Positions 1 through 8,086 of a DNA stretch of 43,061 bases are shown here, one piece after another. Numbering within the stretch: the first letter of the stretch is position 1; every line of letters begins with the position of its first letter. Below the pieces are notes generated by a model. The model did no database searches, had not been told where the DNA came from, and saw nothing but the letters and a program-made list of their open reading frames with translations. The position numbers and the translations under genes were made by a program. The DNA comes from an uncultured Lactobacillus sp. Its GTDB lineage: Bacteria; Bacillota; Bacilli; Lactobacillales; Lactobacillaceae. The stretch is from contig NZ_CALYQV010000012.1 in the NCBI RefSeq assembly GCF_945290125.1, forward strand, positions 1 through 43,061, in the 5' to 3' direction.

Positions 1-270
1 AAAAGCTTGCTTACGGCCGCAGTTTAAGCGGCTTATCTGGTAGCGTCTTTGCGCTGCCTGGGCATCGTAGCGGTACCGTTTGCCGTGATACAAAGAAATC
101 TGGCCGCGTTCAAGCTCGTACTTGACTGTAGTGGGCGAACAGTTGAGGGCACGGGCAATTTGACGCAGGGACTGGCCTTGGCTGCGTAAAACTTGGATAA
201 TTACGCGGTCTTGCAAAGCAAGATGTTGGCCCTTTTGGTGAGTAGATATGGTAGAATTAAGGGAGTTCAT
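1..270 (-). mobile_element. IS30-family transposase, N-terminal part (cut by window edge)
   Basis: The reverse strand reads from ATG at 270 without a stop to base 1 (90 codons). The product begins MNSLNSTISTHQKGQHL and contains a helix-turn-helix (SLRQIARALNCSPTTVKYEL, about residues 40-59), the N-terminal layout of IS30-type transposases. A purine-rich AGAAAG lies just upstream. The catalytic DDE domain would lie left of the window, so intactness cannot be judged. Its codon use is richer in GC than the flanking PTS genes, which fits a mobile element. It sits downstream of, and in the same direction as, the PTS operon ending at 420. Confidence 0.75.
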
Positions 271-318
271 TGGAAACTTCTTTCTAGAATTGATTGGGTT
301 AATTACATTCTATCAGAG

Positions 319-340
319 AAGTCCAATGGACTTTTTTTAT
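319..340 (+). terminator. Hairpin with T-tract near the IS end
   Basis: AAGTCC (319-324) and GGACTT (328-333) form a short stem followed by seven T and another T-rich stretch, reading rightward. It lies between the transposase start and the PTS EIID stop. It may be part of the element's terminal inverted repeat acting as a terminator. The element boundary itself cannot be fixed without its other end. Confidence 0.35.
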
Positions 341-419
341 TTTTTAATCAGGGCAAGTGTTCAACTTCATTTTACAATTTACCTTATTTTTTCAATTAAG
401 AAATAGTCTGTAATATTTA

Positions 420-1241
420 TTATATTGACAAGAAATGAAGCCAGGTTCCTAAAATACTAAATGCTACAATTGATACTAGAATCCATACCACCTTTACTTT
501 CTTTTTCAACATAGCAAAAATGATAATAGTGGCTAATAATGGCAACATGTTAGGCATAATAGTATTTAATATGCTTGTTAAAGACTGGGCATTCTTACCA
601 ATACCTATTTTAAGAGGTGTATTTACAACAACAAGACTGGGGATCATAGAACCAATTACAAACATTCCTAAAATCGAAGCTTTATCTGAAATATTTTGAA
701 TAATATTGGTATCACTCAGTTTATTTAAAAAACTTGATCCCTGTTTATAACCAATCTTCAAACCAAAATAGCGAATTAATGTAGCCGGAATATTGTAAGC
801 AAGTAAAAATATAATAGGTCCCAGAATATTTCCAGCCTGACACAGTGAAATTGCAAGTCCTGTACAAATAATTCTCCAAGTAGATAGAAACAGTGAGTCA
901 CCAATCGCAGACAGAGGCCCCATCAGACTTATTTTAATGTTATTAATTAAGTCGGGTGAAAAATCAGCTGAAGAAGCATTCTTCTCCTCCATTGCTATCG
1001 AAGTCCCTAAAACAAGAGGGGCAAAAATGTTGGTAATGTTAAAAAATTGCATATGCCTTTCTAAAGCAATTTCCATTTGCCTTTTATCACCTTGATAAAT
1101 TGACTTTAGAGCAGGTACCATTGCGTAACAATATCCCGTACCCATTTGTCTGGTGTATTCCCAAGAGGCACCCATGGTAAAAGTCCGCCAAAACGTCTTA
1201 TGTAGGACTTTATTCATTTTAATATTAGAACTCATCGACAT
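420..1241 (-). CDS. Mannose-class PTS EIID component (set 1)
   Basis: Membrane subunit of a mannose-class PTS permease. About 273 residues, the usual EIID size, with the family N-terminus (FWRTFTMGASWEYTRQMGTG) and the 'LMGPLSAIGDS' loop near the middle, followed by hydrophobic segments to the end. The reading frame opens with four possible ATGs. The ribosome site AGGAG abuts the first of them, so the ATG at 1241 (9 nt from AGGAG) is the better start; 1250 and 1235 are alternatives. It overlaps the end of the EIIC gene by 17 bases, indicating translational coupling. It is the last gene of the EIIB-C-D set. This set has no EIIA and presumably borrows the one at 7441-7863. Confidence 0.92.
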   Translation of the reverse strand: MSMSSNIKMNKVLHKTFWRTFTMGASWEYTRQMGTGYCYAMVPALKSIYQGDKRQMEIALERHMQFFNITNIFAPLVLGTSIAMEEKNASSADFSPDLINNIKISLMGPLSAIGDSLFLSTWRIICTGLAISLCQAGNILGPIIFLLAYNIPATLIRYFGLKIGYKQGSSFLNKLSDTNIIQNISDKASILGMFVIGSMIPSLVVVNTPLKIGIGKNAQSLTSILNTIMPNMLPLLATIIIFAMLKKKVKVVWILVSIVAFSILGTWLHFLSI

Positions 1242-2013
1242 TATCATCATCTCCTAACTGACTGTTGGCCATATTGGGTTGATATTTTTTCTCGTAAAAA
1301 TACATGATTGCAATGACTGATGCGCCAAACAAAGCAACACCAATTATTGGTACTTTAAGATAAGTTGTTAACAAAAAGCCAATAACGAAGAAAGGAATTA
1401 TTTCTTTGCGCAATATTTGTTCAAGTAACATTGCAAAACCAAAAGCCGGTAAAATACCACTGACAACGACTAACCCATCTTGAACGAACTGTGGAATAGC
1501 AGCAATTATTTCTTTTGAAAAACTATTACCAAAATAGAAGGCTAACATAATTAATATTACTGAGGGAACAAAATTAATTATGGTTCCACCCCAAAATGAC
1601 ATTCTACTTAATTTGTCTGGCTCCCCAGCTTTGGCATAGTCATCACATTTTTGGACGTACCAAGGACAAACGGCAACATAAGCAAAGTTTTGCACTAATA
1701 AAACTAACATGGAAAGAGGCAAACCAAAAGCCAATGCCGCCGAAGTGCCTTTCCCAGTTGAAATAGCAAAAACAGTCCCTAAAACTCCAGCGGAGACCAT
1801 ATCCTGCGGCACAGATGCTCCAACTTCCACTACTCCAATATAAGCTAATTCTAAAGCCGCACCTATTTTAATACCGGTAGATAAATCTCCTAATACTAGC
1901 CCGGTTAAAGGGCCCATGACGATAGGCCTAGCCACCATACCACGTCCAGTCAGAAAGTACTCACCATAGCCAAATAGTGCGACTAATCCAATTAAAATTG
2001 TTTTTAAAAACAT
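1225..2013 (-). CDS. Mannose-class PTS EIIC component (set 1)
   Basis: Integral membrane EIIC of the mannose class, about 262 residues. The family signatures GLVLGDLSTGIKIGAALELA and 'VGASVPQDMVSAG' lie in the first third, followed by alternating hydrophobic helices. The C-terminus is a short acidic tail (GDDDNVDEF). The frame can open at GTG 2019, but that codon is only 3 nt from AAAGGA; the ATG at 2013 has a 9-nt spacer and gives MFLKTILIG, so it is preferred. Upstream EIIB stops at 2019, six bases before this start. Forms the sugar pore together with the following EIID. Confidence 0.92.
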   Translation of the reverse strand: MFLKTILIGLVALFGYGEYFLTGRGMVARPIVMGPLTGLVLGDLSTGIKIGAALELAYIGVVEVGASVPQDMVSAGVLGTVFAISTGKGTSAALAFGLPLSMLVLLVQNFAYVAVCPWYVQKCDDYAKAGEPDKLSRMSFWGGTIINFVPSVILIMLAFYFGNSFSKEIIAAIPQFVQDGLVVVSGILPAFGFAMLLEQILRKEIIPFFVIGFLLTTYLKVPIIGVALFGASVIAIMYFYEKKYQPNMANSQLGDDDNVDEF

Positions 2014-2018
2014 GAGCA

Positions 2019-2510
2019 CTATTCCTTTCTAAAATTTACGACTTTTTTTGCTTCTGAAGGAACCTGTTGAATGAATATTTCCGTTCCTTTTTCTTGTAGC
2101 TCCCGTAAATCTTTTCTATCTTGTGGCGTAACGCCAACAGCAGCAGACAATGATTCTGCTTCAGCAGACGGACTTGTACCACCTAAATTTAATTCTTTAA
2201 TCTTGATTGTTAATTTCTTCAATAGCCGATAAGCATCATGAATACTAGCGACGACTACAAATACCTGATATTTATCTGTAACCCCGCTGTTAATAGAGTT
2301 TGCACTTTTAGCAATTGATTGAATCACTAATTTTGCACCTGCCGGCTTAGCAAGCTTCATTACGTTTTTTCTTAATTGATCACCAGCAACTTCATCATTT
2401 GCAATTAAAATACAATTAGCTCCAGTAGCTCCGTACCATGCTTGTGCTACTTGACCATGAAGTAAGCGGTGATCTACTCTAAAAAAATTAATCACTTTTT
2501 CTTTCCTCAT
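2019..2510 (-). CDS. Mannose-class PTS EIIB component (set 1)
   Basis: Cytoplasmic phosphocarrier that hands phosphate to the incoming sugar. 163 residues, normal for EIIB of this class. The active-site motif RVDHRLLHGQV is at residues 11-21, and the phosphorylatable histidine is His18. Its ATG overlaps the stop codon of the GntR gene in an ATGA arrangement, so regulator and transporter are translated together. No EIIA gene follows in this set. Best homology is expected with the EIIBs of fructosamine-type PTSs given the neighbouring deglycases, but substrate is inference. Confidence 0.92.
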   Translation of the reverse strand: MRKEKVINFFRVDHRLLHGQVAQAWYGATGANCILIANDEVAGDQLRKNVMKLAKPAGAKLVIQSIAKSANSINSGVTDKYQVFVVVASIHDAYRLLKKLTIKIKELNLGGTSPSAEAESLSAAVGVTPQDRKDLRELQEKGTEIFIQQVPSEAKKVVNFRKE

Positions 2511-3211
2511 ACGTGAAATTCATACCTGTCGGAAATTATGTAGTGTTTCCCGGCGTGTACTATATTATTATTTTCATCTTCAACACACACTTGTAATAAC
2601 AACAAAGGAAAGCCAACAGATTTTTTTAAGACTCTAGCTTCGCTGAGACTAGCTAAAGCAACACTAATAACCATATCACGTGACTTTAATTCTTTAATAT
2701 GATATTGCCTGCGTAAAATTTGGTATAGAGATTTACTTAGATCAGCTTTCTCCAATCCAGTAAATCGTGGTAAAGGAAAATAATTACATTCAAGCATTAC
2801 AGGTTCATCTTCAACTGCATATACCCGTTCAACATAGAGAGCATCTTTGGTTTTCAAAGTAGTTTTCAAATTATCAGGTGTTTCAACCTTTTTAATTTTA
2901 ATTACTTTTGCATTAGCTTTAAACCCAGCGTTAGCAGCTGTTTGTGAAAAGCTTTCAGCTGAAGCAGAACTAATAATTCTTTTTACCTTGCGTGGTTTGC
3001 GGACAAATGTACCTACACCATGAATTTTTTCAATTAAGCCATCTTCAGCCAGGCCTGCAATAGCTTTGCGTAATGTTACGCGACTAACATTAAATTGCTT
3101 ACTTAATTCAAATTCGTTTGGCAATTTACTATTTGTTGGATACTCACCTGTAATAATTTTTTGCTTAATTTTTTCCATTACTTGAGAATATAAAGAACCT
3201 GTTGCTGCCAA
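2507..3211 (-). CDS. GntR-family (HutC/UTRA) transcriptional regulator
   Basis: 234 residues: winged-helix DNA-binding domain at about 10-75 (LPNEFELSKQFNVSRVTLRK), then a UTRA effector-binding domain to the end. Such proteins usually repress sugar operons and are released by a phosphorylated sugar. The start is a TTG at 3211; the ATG two to four bases off is in another frame and the frame is closed just upstream by TGA. AAGGA lies 12 nt before the TTG. The gene sits inside the operon between a deglycase gene (stop 3227) and EIIB (4-base overlap), so it is probably autoregulated with the island. Effector unknown; a phosphorylated Amadori compound would fit. Confidence 0.88.
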   Translation of the reverse strand: MAATGSLYSQVMEKIKQKIITGEYPTNSKLPNEFELSKQFNVSRVTLRKAIAGLAEDGLIEKIHGVGTFVRKPRKVKRIISSASAESFSQTAANAGFKANAKVIKIKKVETPDNLKTTLKTKDALYVERVYAVEDEPVMLECNYFPLPRFTGLEKADLSKSLYQILRRQYHIKELKSRDMVISVALASLSEARVLKKSVGFPLLLLQVCVEDENNNIVHAGKHYIISDRYEFHV

Positions 3212-3226
3212 ATGTCATCACTATCC

Positions 3227-4204
3227 TTAATATTTAACTTTGCCCATGTACCTTCTAACATCCAATGAATGATTATGTACATCAGCTAATTTTGATCTAT
3301 ATTCACAAAGAATAGTATAGAACAAAATTGGATTAAAGTACTCCGAAACCTTGTCATCTATCATGTCCAAGCCAAGTTTCTTAGCGTCAACAATTTCTAT
3401 TTTTTCTGCATATTTCTCTAAGAAAGTTTGTGCTCTTTCATCAAGAGCTCGAGTTCTCCCTAAACTCTTAATTAGAATATAAGGGGTGTTCTTATCTGTG
3501 ACTTCAAATGGACCATGGAAGTATTCTCCAGAATGAATTGCTGAAGCATTTAACCATTGCATTTCCATCAAAGAACAGATAGCAAAACCATATGCATGAC
3601 CAAAAGAAGGGCCACTACCCAATACGTAAAACATTTTTTCATCTTTATACTTTTGCGCAAAAGCTTTTGTCCGTGGTTGAACCTGTTCAATGGCATTAGC
3701 AACAACTGTATCTATTTTCTTAAAGCCATCCTCAAATTGATCGACATAAGGATAGTCTTCAATTCCATGTAATAATTTTGCAGTGGCGTGCAGCGTTATC
3801 GCCATCGGATTATTAACTACTTCAGCTTCGTTACCCCACTCATAAATTATTTTAGCGTCAGAATAAGTAAGTAAATCTGCCTGTTTATTAAATGTTAAGC
3901 CAATAGTAAAAGCTCCATGCTCTTGTGCAACCTTGGCTGCTTCGACTGTTTCGGGTGTGTTACCACTGTGCGAGCAAACGAACGCGATCGAATCTTTATC
4001 TAATTTTGCCGGAGTTACATGTACAAATTCGTTTGCAGTATACCAACCTGTAGTTACTTTCTTTGCTTCCGCTTCCAGAAAATATTTTGAAACATATAAA
4101 TCAACTAACGAACCACCACAAGCTGTAAAATAAATAGTATTTATTTTTCCTTGATTATGATTTAAGGCATCTTTAACAACTTTGTTTACTATATTGCTAT
4201 CCAT
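3227..4204 (-). CDS. SIS-domain fructosamine-6-phosphate deglycase (FrlB/GfrE/GfrF-like), copy 1
   Basis: 325-residue cytoplasmic protein with two SIS domains. Seen: sugar-phosphate motif CSHSGNTPETVEAA (about 77-90), the conserved block HSGEYFHGPFEVTDK in the second half, and the C-terminal RRYMGKVKY. The last two are shared with the other two copies here. These marks are those of fructoselysine/glucoselysine-6-phosphate deglycases, which split a phosphorylated Amadori product into glucose-6-phosphate and a free amine or amino acid. ATG with AGGAG 8 nt upstream. The gene is separated from copy 2 by a hairpin, so it may be expressed at a different level. Exact amine unknown. Confidence 0.8.
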   Translation of the reverse strand: MDSNIVNKVVKDALNHNQGKINTIYFTACGGSLVDLYVSKYFLEAEAKKVTTGWYTANEFVHVTPAKLDKDSIAFVCSHSGNTPETVEAAKVAQEHGAFTIGLTFNKQADLLTYSDAKIIYEWGNEAEVVNNPMAITLHATAKLLHGIEDYPYVDQFEDGFKKIDTVVANAIEQVQPRTKAFAQKYKDEKMFYVLGSGPSFGHAYGFAICSLMEMQWLNASAIHSGEYFHGPFEVTDKNTPYILIKSLGRTRALDERAQTFLEKYAEKIEIVDAKKLGLDMIDDKVSEYFNPILFYTILCEYRSKLADVHNHSLDVRRYMGKVKY

Positions 4205-4252
4205 ATTTTGAACTCCTAATTTATGTTAAATTTTAGTATGACTATTTAATAT

Positions 4253-4282
4253 AAAAGGATTCTACTTTCATAGAATCCTTTT
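4253..4282 (-). terminator. Intercistronic hairpin between two deglycase genes
   Basis: AAAAGGATTCTA (4253-4264) and TAGAATCCTTTT (4271-4282) are a perfect 12-bp inverted repeat with a 6-base loop. Reading leftward it ends in TCCTTTTATATT. It lies between the stop of the 4297-5274 gene and the start of the 3227-4204 gene. It can act as a partial terminator or a 3'-end stabiliser that separates the upstream PTS half from the downstream half of the island. Confidence 0.6.
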
Positions 4283-4296
4283 AAAACTCTTTTCTA

Positions 4297-5274
4297 TTAA
4301 TAAGTAAGTTTCCACATATAACGACGCTTGGTTAACGGATGCTTTCTAGCCTTAGCAAGCTCTTCAGCATAAACACGCATTACACCAGTATGAATCATTG
4401 GGTTAAAGTAATCAATTACATTTTCACTAGCAACTTCGTTAAGACCGTAATCCTTAGCATCAATATTTGTTACCTGTGCATCAAATCTTTGTAAGAATGT
4501 CAAAGCACGGGCATCAAGATGACGAGTACTACCATCATTCATGAACAATAGATACGGCGCATCCTTTTCGGTAAGTTCAAACGGGCCATGGAAATATTCA
4601 CCGGAATGAACTGTTGGAGCAGCAATCCATTGCATTTCCATAAACAAAAATGATGCTGTTGAATATGCGACACCAAGTGATGCACCACTGCTTAGTACAA
4701 AAATTTTCTTTTCATCTTTGTACTTTTCACCAAATTCTTTTGCGGAAGGCCCAACTGATTTTACTGCATTTTTAATTAAATCAGGCATGCCGTTAAAAGC
4801 TGCAACAGCTTCATCATAAAACTGATAACCCTCAAACTGCTTAACAATTTCAATAGCAAAGGCTAAGCAATATGACATTTTTTCAGTTTTAGCAGCATAA
4901 TTTTCGTGGAAACCATGAATAACTTTATATTCTGTTTCTTTAATAATAGGTGAATCATCTGCCATTGATAAAGTAATCAAGTGAGTACTCAATTCTCTAG
5001 CCTTTTTAGTTGCAGCTACTGATTCAGGAGTTGTACCGCCAAGAGAAGCAGTTATTACAATAGTATGTTCTCCCACTCCCTTTGGCGTATCATAGTTAAA
5101 TTCATTTGCAGTATGAATTGAGGAAAGCAGTTTAGTACTTTCATGCGAAACGAAGTAATAACCTGGATACAGGTCGGCCATTGAAGCACCACAGCCAACA
5201 AACATTACACGATCAATATCAGGTTGTTTTTCCTTAATATCACTTACAATAGATTTAACTTTTTCAAAATCCAT
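4297..5274 (-). CDS. SIS-domain fructosamine-6-phosphate deglycase (FrlB/GfrE/GfrF-like), copy 2
   Basis: 325 residues, two SIS domains. N-terminal nucleotide-like loop VGCGASMADLYPGYYF, a variant sugar-phosphate motif TASLGGTTPESVAA, the block HSGEYFHGPFELTEKD and the C-terminal RRYMWKLTY. It is a paralogue of the genes at 3227 and 8087, diverged throughout, so the three probably act on different adducts. It follows EIID of the complete PTS set (5318) by 43 bases and is its most likely catabolic partner. GGAG lies 12 nt before the ATG. The known glucoselysine operon of enteric bacteria (gfrABCDEF) has the same plan of a mannose-class PTS plus two deglycases. Confidence 0.8.
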   Translation of the reverse strand: MDFEKVKSIVSDIKEKQPDIDRVMFVGCGASMADLYPGYYFVSHESTKLLSSIHTANEFNYDTPKGVGEHTIVITASLGGTTPESVAATKKARELSTHLITLSMADDSPIIKETEYKVIHGFHENYAAKTEKMSYCLAFAIEIVKQFEGYQFYDEAVAAFNGMPDLIKNAVKSVGPSAKEFGEKYKDEKKIFVLSSGASLGVAYSTASFLFMEMQWIAAPTVHSGEYFHGPFELTEKDAPYLLFMNDGSTRHLDARALTFLQRFDAQVTNIDAKDYGLNEVASENVIDYFNPMIHTGVMRVYAEELAKARKHPLTKRRYMWKLTY

Positions 5275-5317
5275 AATTTATATAATCTCCTTATTTATTA
5301 TAAAAATTTACTAACAA

Positions 5318-6154
5318 CTAATTAAAAATGCCTAATACGCTAAGTAGGATACCGCCAAAAATACAGATGACCATAATCCAAGCAGTGTTAACCTTCTTTT
5401 TGATTAGGTAAAACATACCTAAGGTGAATGCTAGAGATAACATCTGTGGGAAAATTGAATCTAATGTCTTTTGTAAAACAAAAGTTTTACCAAATTTAAT
5501 TGGTGTCGTTATCCCAATCATCGTTGCTACCATTGCTCCAATAACCATTAGCCCGATTACGTTCATCAAAGACATGATTCTGTTAATGGTACCGTTACTA
5601 ATAAGACGCTGAATATTCTTTTTACCTTGCAGATAACCCCATTTACCGCCCCAATAAGTAACAATAACTGAAGGGATGATGGAAATAATCATTGCCAAAA
5701 TTGGCCCAAATATGTTTCCTTGTTGAGCCATGTTGATTCCCAGCCCAAAGGCAATAATTTTAATTGTCCCTTGGAAGAAGGAATCACCAATACCTGATAA
5801 AGGCCCCATTAACGAGGTTTTCACCCCATTAATTGAATCAGGATCGAAGGTATCTGGATTGGCTGCATATTCTTCTTCCATTGCTGAAGATAAACCTAAA
5901 ACAAACGAGGTTAACTGTGGAGTACAGTTGAAGAAGGCCATATGACGATGGTATGCCTCTTTTTTCTTCTGGAGTTTTTCAGGTGTATCTGGCTTCTCGC
6001 CATAAATTTCATCTATTGTTGGTGCCATACCATACATGAAACCCATGTTCATTTGACTTTCATAATTCCAAGAAGTCTGAATAGCCCAAGATCTCCAGAA
6101 GAATTGCCAAAATCTATGACGTAGCTGTTTTTCTGTATGCTTTTGTTCAGTCAT
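5318..6154 (-). CDS. Mannose-class PTS EIID component (set 2)
   Basis: 278 residues; N-terminal FFWRSWAIQTSWNYESQMN and central LMGPLSGIGDSFFQGT are EIID hallmarks, and the rest is hydrophobic with a short C-terminal tail. It works with the EIIC encoded immediately upstream (stop 6164, 9-base gap). ATG has AGGAGG 6 nt upstream. Fourth gene of the complete EIIA-B-C-D order that leads into deglycase copy 2. About as distant in sequence from the set-1 EIID as from the set at 22067, so these are separate systems rather than a recent duplication. Confidence 0.93.
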   Translation of the reverse strand: MTEQKHTEKQLRHRFWQFFWRSWAIQTSWNYESQMNMGFMYGMAPTIDEIYGEKPDTPEKLQKKKEAYHRHMAFFNCTPQLTSFVLGLSSAMEEEYAANPDTFDPDSINGVKTSLMGPLSGIGDSFFQGTIKIIAFGLGINMAQQGNIFGPILAMIISIIPSVIVTYWGGKWGYLQGKKNIQRLISNGTINRIMSLMNVIGLMVIGAMVATMIGITTPIKFGKTFVLQKTLDSIFPQMLSLAFTLGMFYLIKKKVNTAWIMVICIFGGILLSVLGIFN

Positions 6155-6163
6155 AATTTCCTC

Positions 6164-6958
6164 CTATAATTCTTCCAAATCATCTAGGTCGTCACTACTT
6201 GATGAATTTGATCCAGAACTATTATTGCCGTTATTAGTCATAAATTTGTTAAGAATAATAGCAAAAATAACTGCAAAAATAGCTACACTAATAACTGTCA
6301 TCTTACCGTATGCGGCAATAAAGAATCCTAGGAACAAATAAACTGCATTCTTTTTATCAATCATAGTTGACATCAAAAGTGCAAACCCATATGCTGGTAA
6401 AATCTTACTTGCCAAAGTTAAACCGTTAGTTAGCCAATCTGGAATCATCTTAACAAAACTGGTAACAACGTTTGTACCTAAGAAAATTGCCAAAAATACT
6501 GGAACAAAATATAACAAACCATAAATAATTGGTCCATATACTATGTGGTAGCTTCGCGCTTTTCTGAATTTGCCGGCATCAATTGCATTTTCAACTAACT
6601 GATTAAAAGATGAAAACAGCATTCTGATAACTATGGCTACCAGTTGCCCCAAAACGGCTACTGGCAAAGCTACAGTTAACGCAGCTTGTGCACTGGTATG
6701 TGACAAAATAGCAAAAGCTGAAGCTACGACTGATCCCAAAACCATATCTGGGGGAACGGCAGCACCTACTTGAACTATTCCCATTGAAACCAGCTCTAGT
6801 GTCGCACCAACCAGCAATCCCTTCGAAACATCTCCTAGTACTAAGCCAACAAGTGTACTCACTATTAATGGCTGTTCAAAGTTTTCACGCCCAAGCAGTC
6901 TTGAGTCGAACATGGCGAATACACCGACCAAGCCGACCACTAATGCTTTCCAAAACAT
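6164..6958 (-). CDS. Mannose-class PTS EIIC component (set 2)
   Basis: 264 residues, polytopic membrane protein with the EIIC signatures GLVLGDVSKGLLVGATLELV and VGAAVPPDMVLGS. The last 28 residues are a low-complexity Asn/Ser tail turning acidic (SSSSDDLDDLEEL), probably cytoplasmic. AGGAGG lies 6 nt before the ATG. It is 15 bases downstream of EIIB. The acidic tail recurs on the other EIICs in the window and on the EIIA of this operon. Confidence 0.93.
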   Translation of the reverse strand: MFWKALVVGLVGVFAMFDSRLLGRENFEQPLIVSTLVGLVLGDVSKGLLVGATLELVSMGIVQVGAAVPPDMVLGSVVASAFAILSHTSAQAALTVALPVAVLGQLVAIVIRMLFSSFNQLVENAIDAGKFRKARSYHIVYGPIIYGLLYFVPVFLAIFLGTNVVTSFVKMIPDWLTNGLTLASKILPAYGFALLMSTMIDKKNAVYLFLGFFIAAYGKMTVISVAIFAVIFAIILNKFMTNNGNNSSGSNSSSSDDLDDLEEL

Positions 6959-6973
6959 TTTTTACCTCCTTTT

Positions 6974-7444
6974 CTAAATAATATTATTTAAAAGTTCTTT
7001 ATTAGCTGAAGGAACTTGTTGCATGGTGATCTTGATACCCTTGTCACACATTTCTTTAGTAAGTTTAACTTCTTCTGGAGTTAAATAAATAGCATTACTA
7101 AAGCGTTTTGCATCTGGTTTAGAAGGAATTAAGCCATAATTAATTTCAGCTACAGATCCATATGCAGCAATAAATTTACTCAATTCCGCTACGTTTTCAT
7201 AAAGCAACATAATATTATCTTTTAGCGCCTTTATCTGGTCAATTTTACTAATTGCTTTATCGACGCTAAAAACGTTTAGACGGACATCTTCTGGCTTAGC
7301 CAGTTTCAAGGACATTTTCTTAAAATCATCATTTGCTGTAGCTGTATCAATTACAATTACTCTTTCGATATCCGCAAATTTGGTCCATGAAAAAATGACT
7401 TGTCCGTGCAACAATCGGTGATCAACTCTAATTACTTTTATCAT
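6974..7444 (-). CDS. Mannose-class PTS EIIB component (set 2)
   Basis: 156-residue cytoplasmic phosphocarrier. The motif RVDHRLLHGQV is at residues 6-16, with His13 as the phosphorylation site. Its ATG overlaps the TGA of the EIIA gene (ATGA), a tight coupling typical when EIIA and EIIB are separate proteins. It passes phosphate from the EIIA at 7441-7863 to the sugar bound in EIIC/EIID (6958-5318). Confidence 0.93.
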   Translation of the reverse strand: MIKVIRVDHRLLHGQVIFSWTKFADIERVIVIDTATANDDFKKMSLKLAKPEDVRLNVFSVDKAISKIDQIKALKDNIMLLYENVAELSKFIAAYGSVAEINYGLIPSKPDAKRFSNAIYLTPEEVKLTKEMCDKGIKITMQQVPSANKELLNNII

Positions 7445-7863
7445 AATAAATCTCCTTCATCGTCATCTTCAGTCATTAACTTATTTATCGACAAAACTCC
7501 TTTCTGTCCTTCGTTAATAGCCTCTTCTATACTCTCTTGGGTTAGGCCGGAATCTGCTGTAGTAATTAAAGTTATAACCAAAGGCAGATTCATGCCTGTT
7601 AACACAGTCAAATTTTGATGATCTTTTAACAGCTGGGTCATCTCATTATTAACTGAGCCACCTAAAACATCAGTAATGATTACTGCTCTCTCATCACCAA
7701 CCTTATCAAGCGAATTTTTAATATCACCAATAAAGCTATCATCACTCGTACCATTTTTATAGGCTTCATACGCTTCGAGATTATCCTGATTGCCGGCGAT
7801 CATTTCAACAGTATTTTTCATTCCCTTGGCAAGCTTGCCATGGCTAACTAAAATTATTTTCAC
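7441..7863 (-). CDS. Mannose-class PTS EIIA component
   Basis: 140 residues with the N-terminal phosphorylation site VSHGKLAKG (His8) and the LGGSVNNE motif near residue 70; takes phosphate from HPr. The C-terminus is acidic (MTEDDDEGDLL). First gene of the leftward operon EIIA-B-C-D-deglycase. It is the only EIIA in the 420-9989 island, so it probably also feeds the EIIB of set 1. Its start is 223 bases below the preceding deglycase gene, which has its own terminator, so a promoter must lie at 7864-8041. Confidence 0.92.
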   Translation of the reverse strand: MKIILVSHGKLAKGMKNTVEMIAGNQDNLEAYEAYKNGTSDDSFIGDIKNSLDKVGDERAVIITDVLGGSVNNEMTQLLKDHQNLTVLTGMNLPLVITLITTADSGLTQESIEEAINEGQKGVLSINKLMTEDDDEGDLL

Positions 7864-8041
7864 TAAACTTCACCCCTAATCCAAACACTCACTAGCATAT
7901 TATAAGATGTATTAGCATGTATACTTGATATAATAATATAAAAACAAGATCGCGTAAAGGCTTTCTTCAAAAATAATTAAATTTTATTTTAAAAATTATT
8001 TGTTTAAAGCGATTTCGTTAAATTTTTCATTAAAAAATAAT
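7864..8041 (-). promoter_or_regulatory. Promoter region of the PTS/deglycase operon, with a possible cre site
   Basis: On the reverse strand TTGTTT (7942-7947) and TATACA (7918-7923) are separated by 18 bases and form a modest promoter. The sequence around 7905-7926 (AAGATGTATTAGCATGTATA) resembles the ACATGTATC palindrome upstream of the 8087-9082 gene and may bind the same regulator. At 8004-8017 TTAAAGCGATTTCG matches the cre consensus TGWAANCGNTNWCA at 12 of 14 positions, but it is about 60 bases upstream of the proposed -35. All three calls are by eye. Confidence 0.35.
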
Positions 8042-8078
8042 GACACAAAGTTTCAAGTTCCTAAAATCATTTTGCGTC
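8042..8078 (-). terminator. Terminator of the third deglycase gene
   Basis: Reading leftward GACGCAAA (8071-8078) pairs with TTTGTGTC (8042-8049) with one G-U pair, followed by ATTATTTTTT. It lies nine bases beyond the stop codon at 8087, so that gene is probably monocistronic. Confidence 0.55.
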
Positions 8079-8086
8079 TGAAATAA

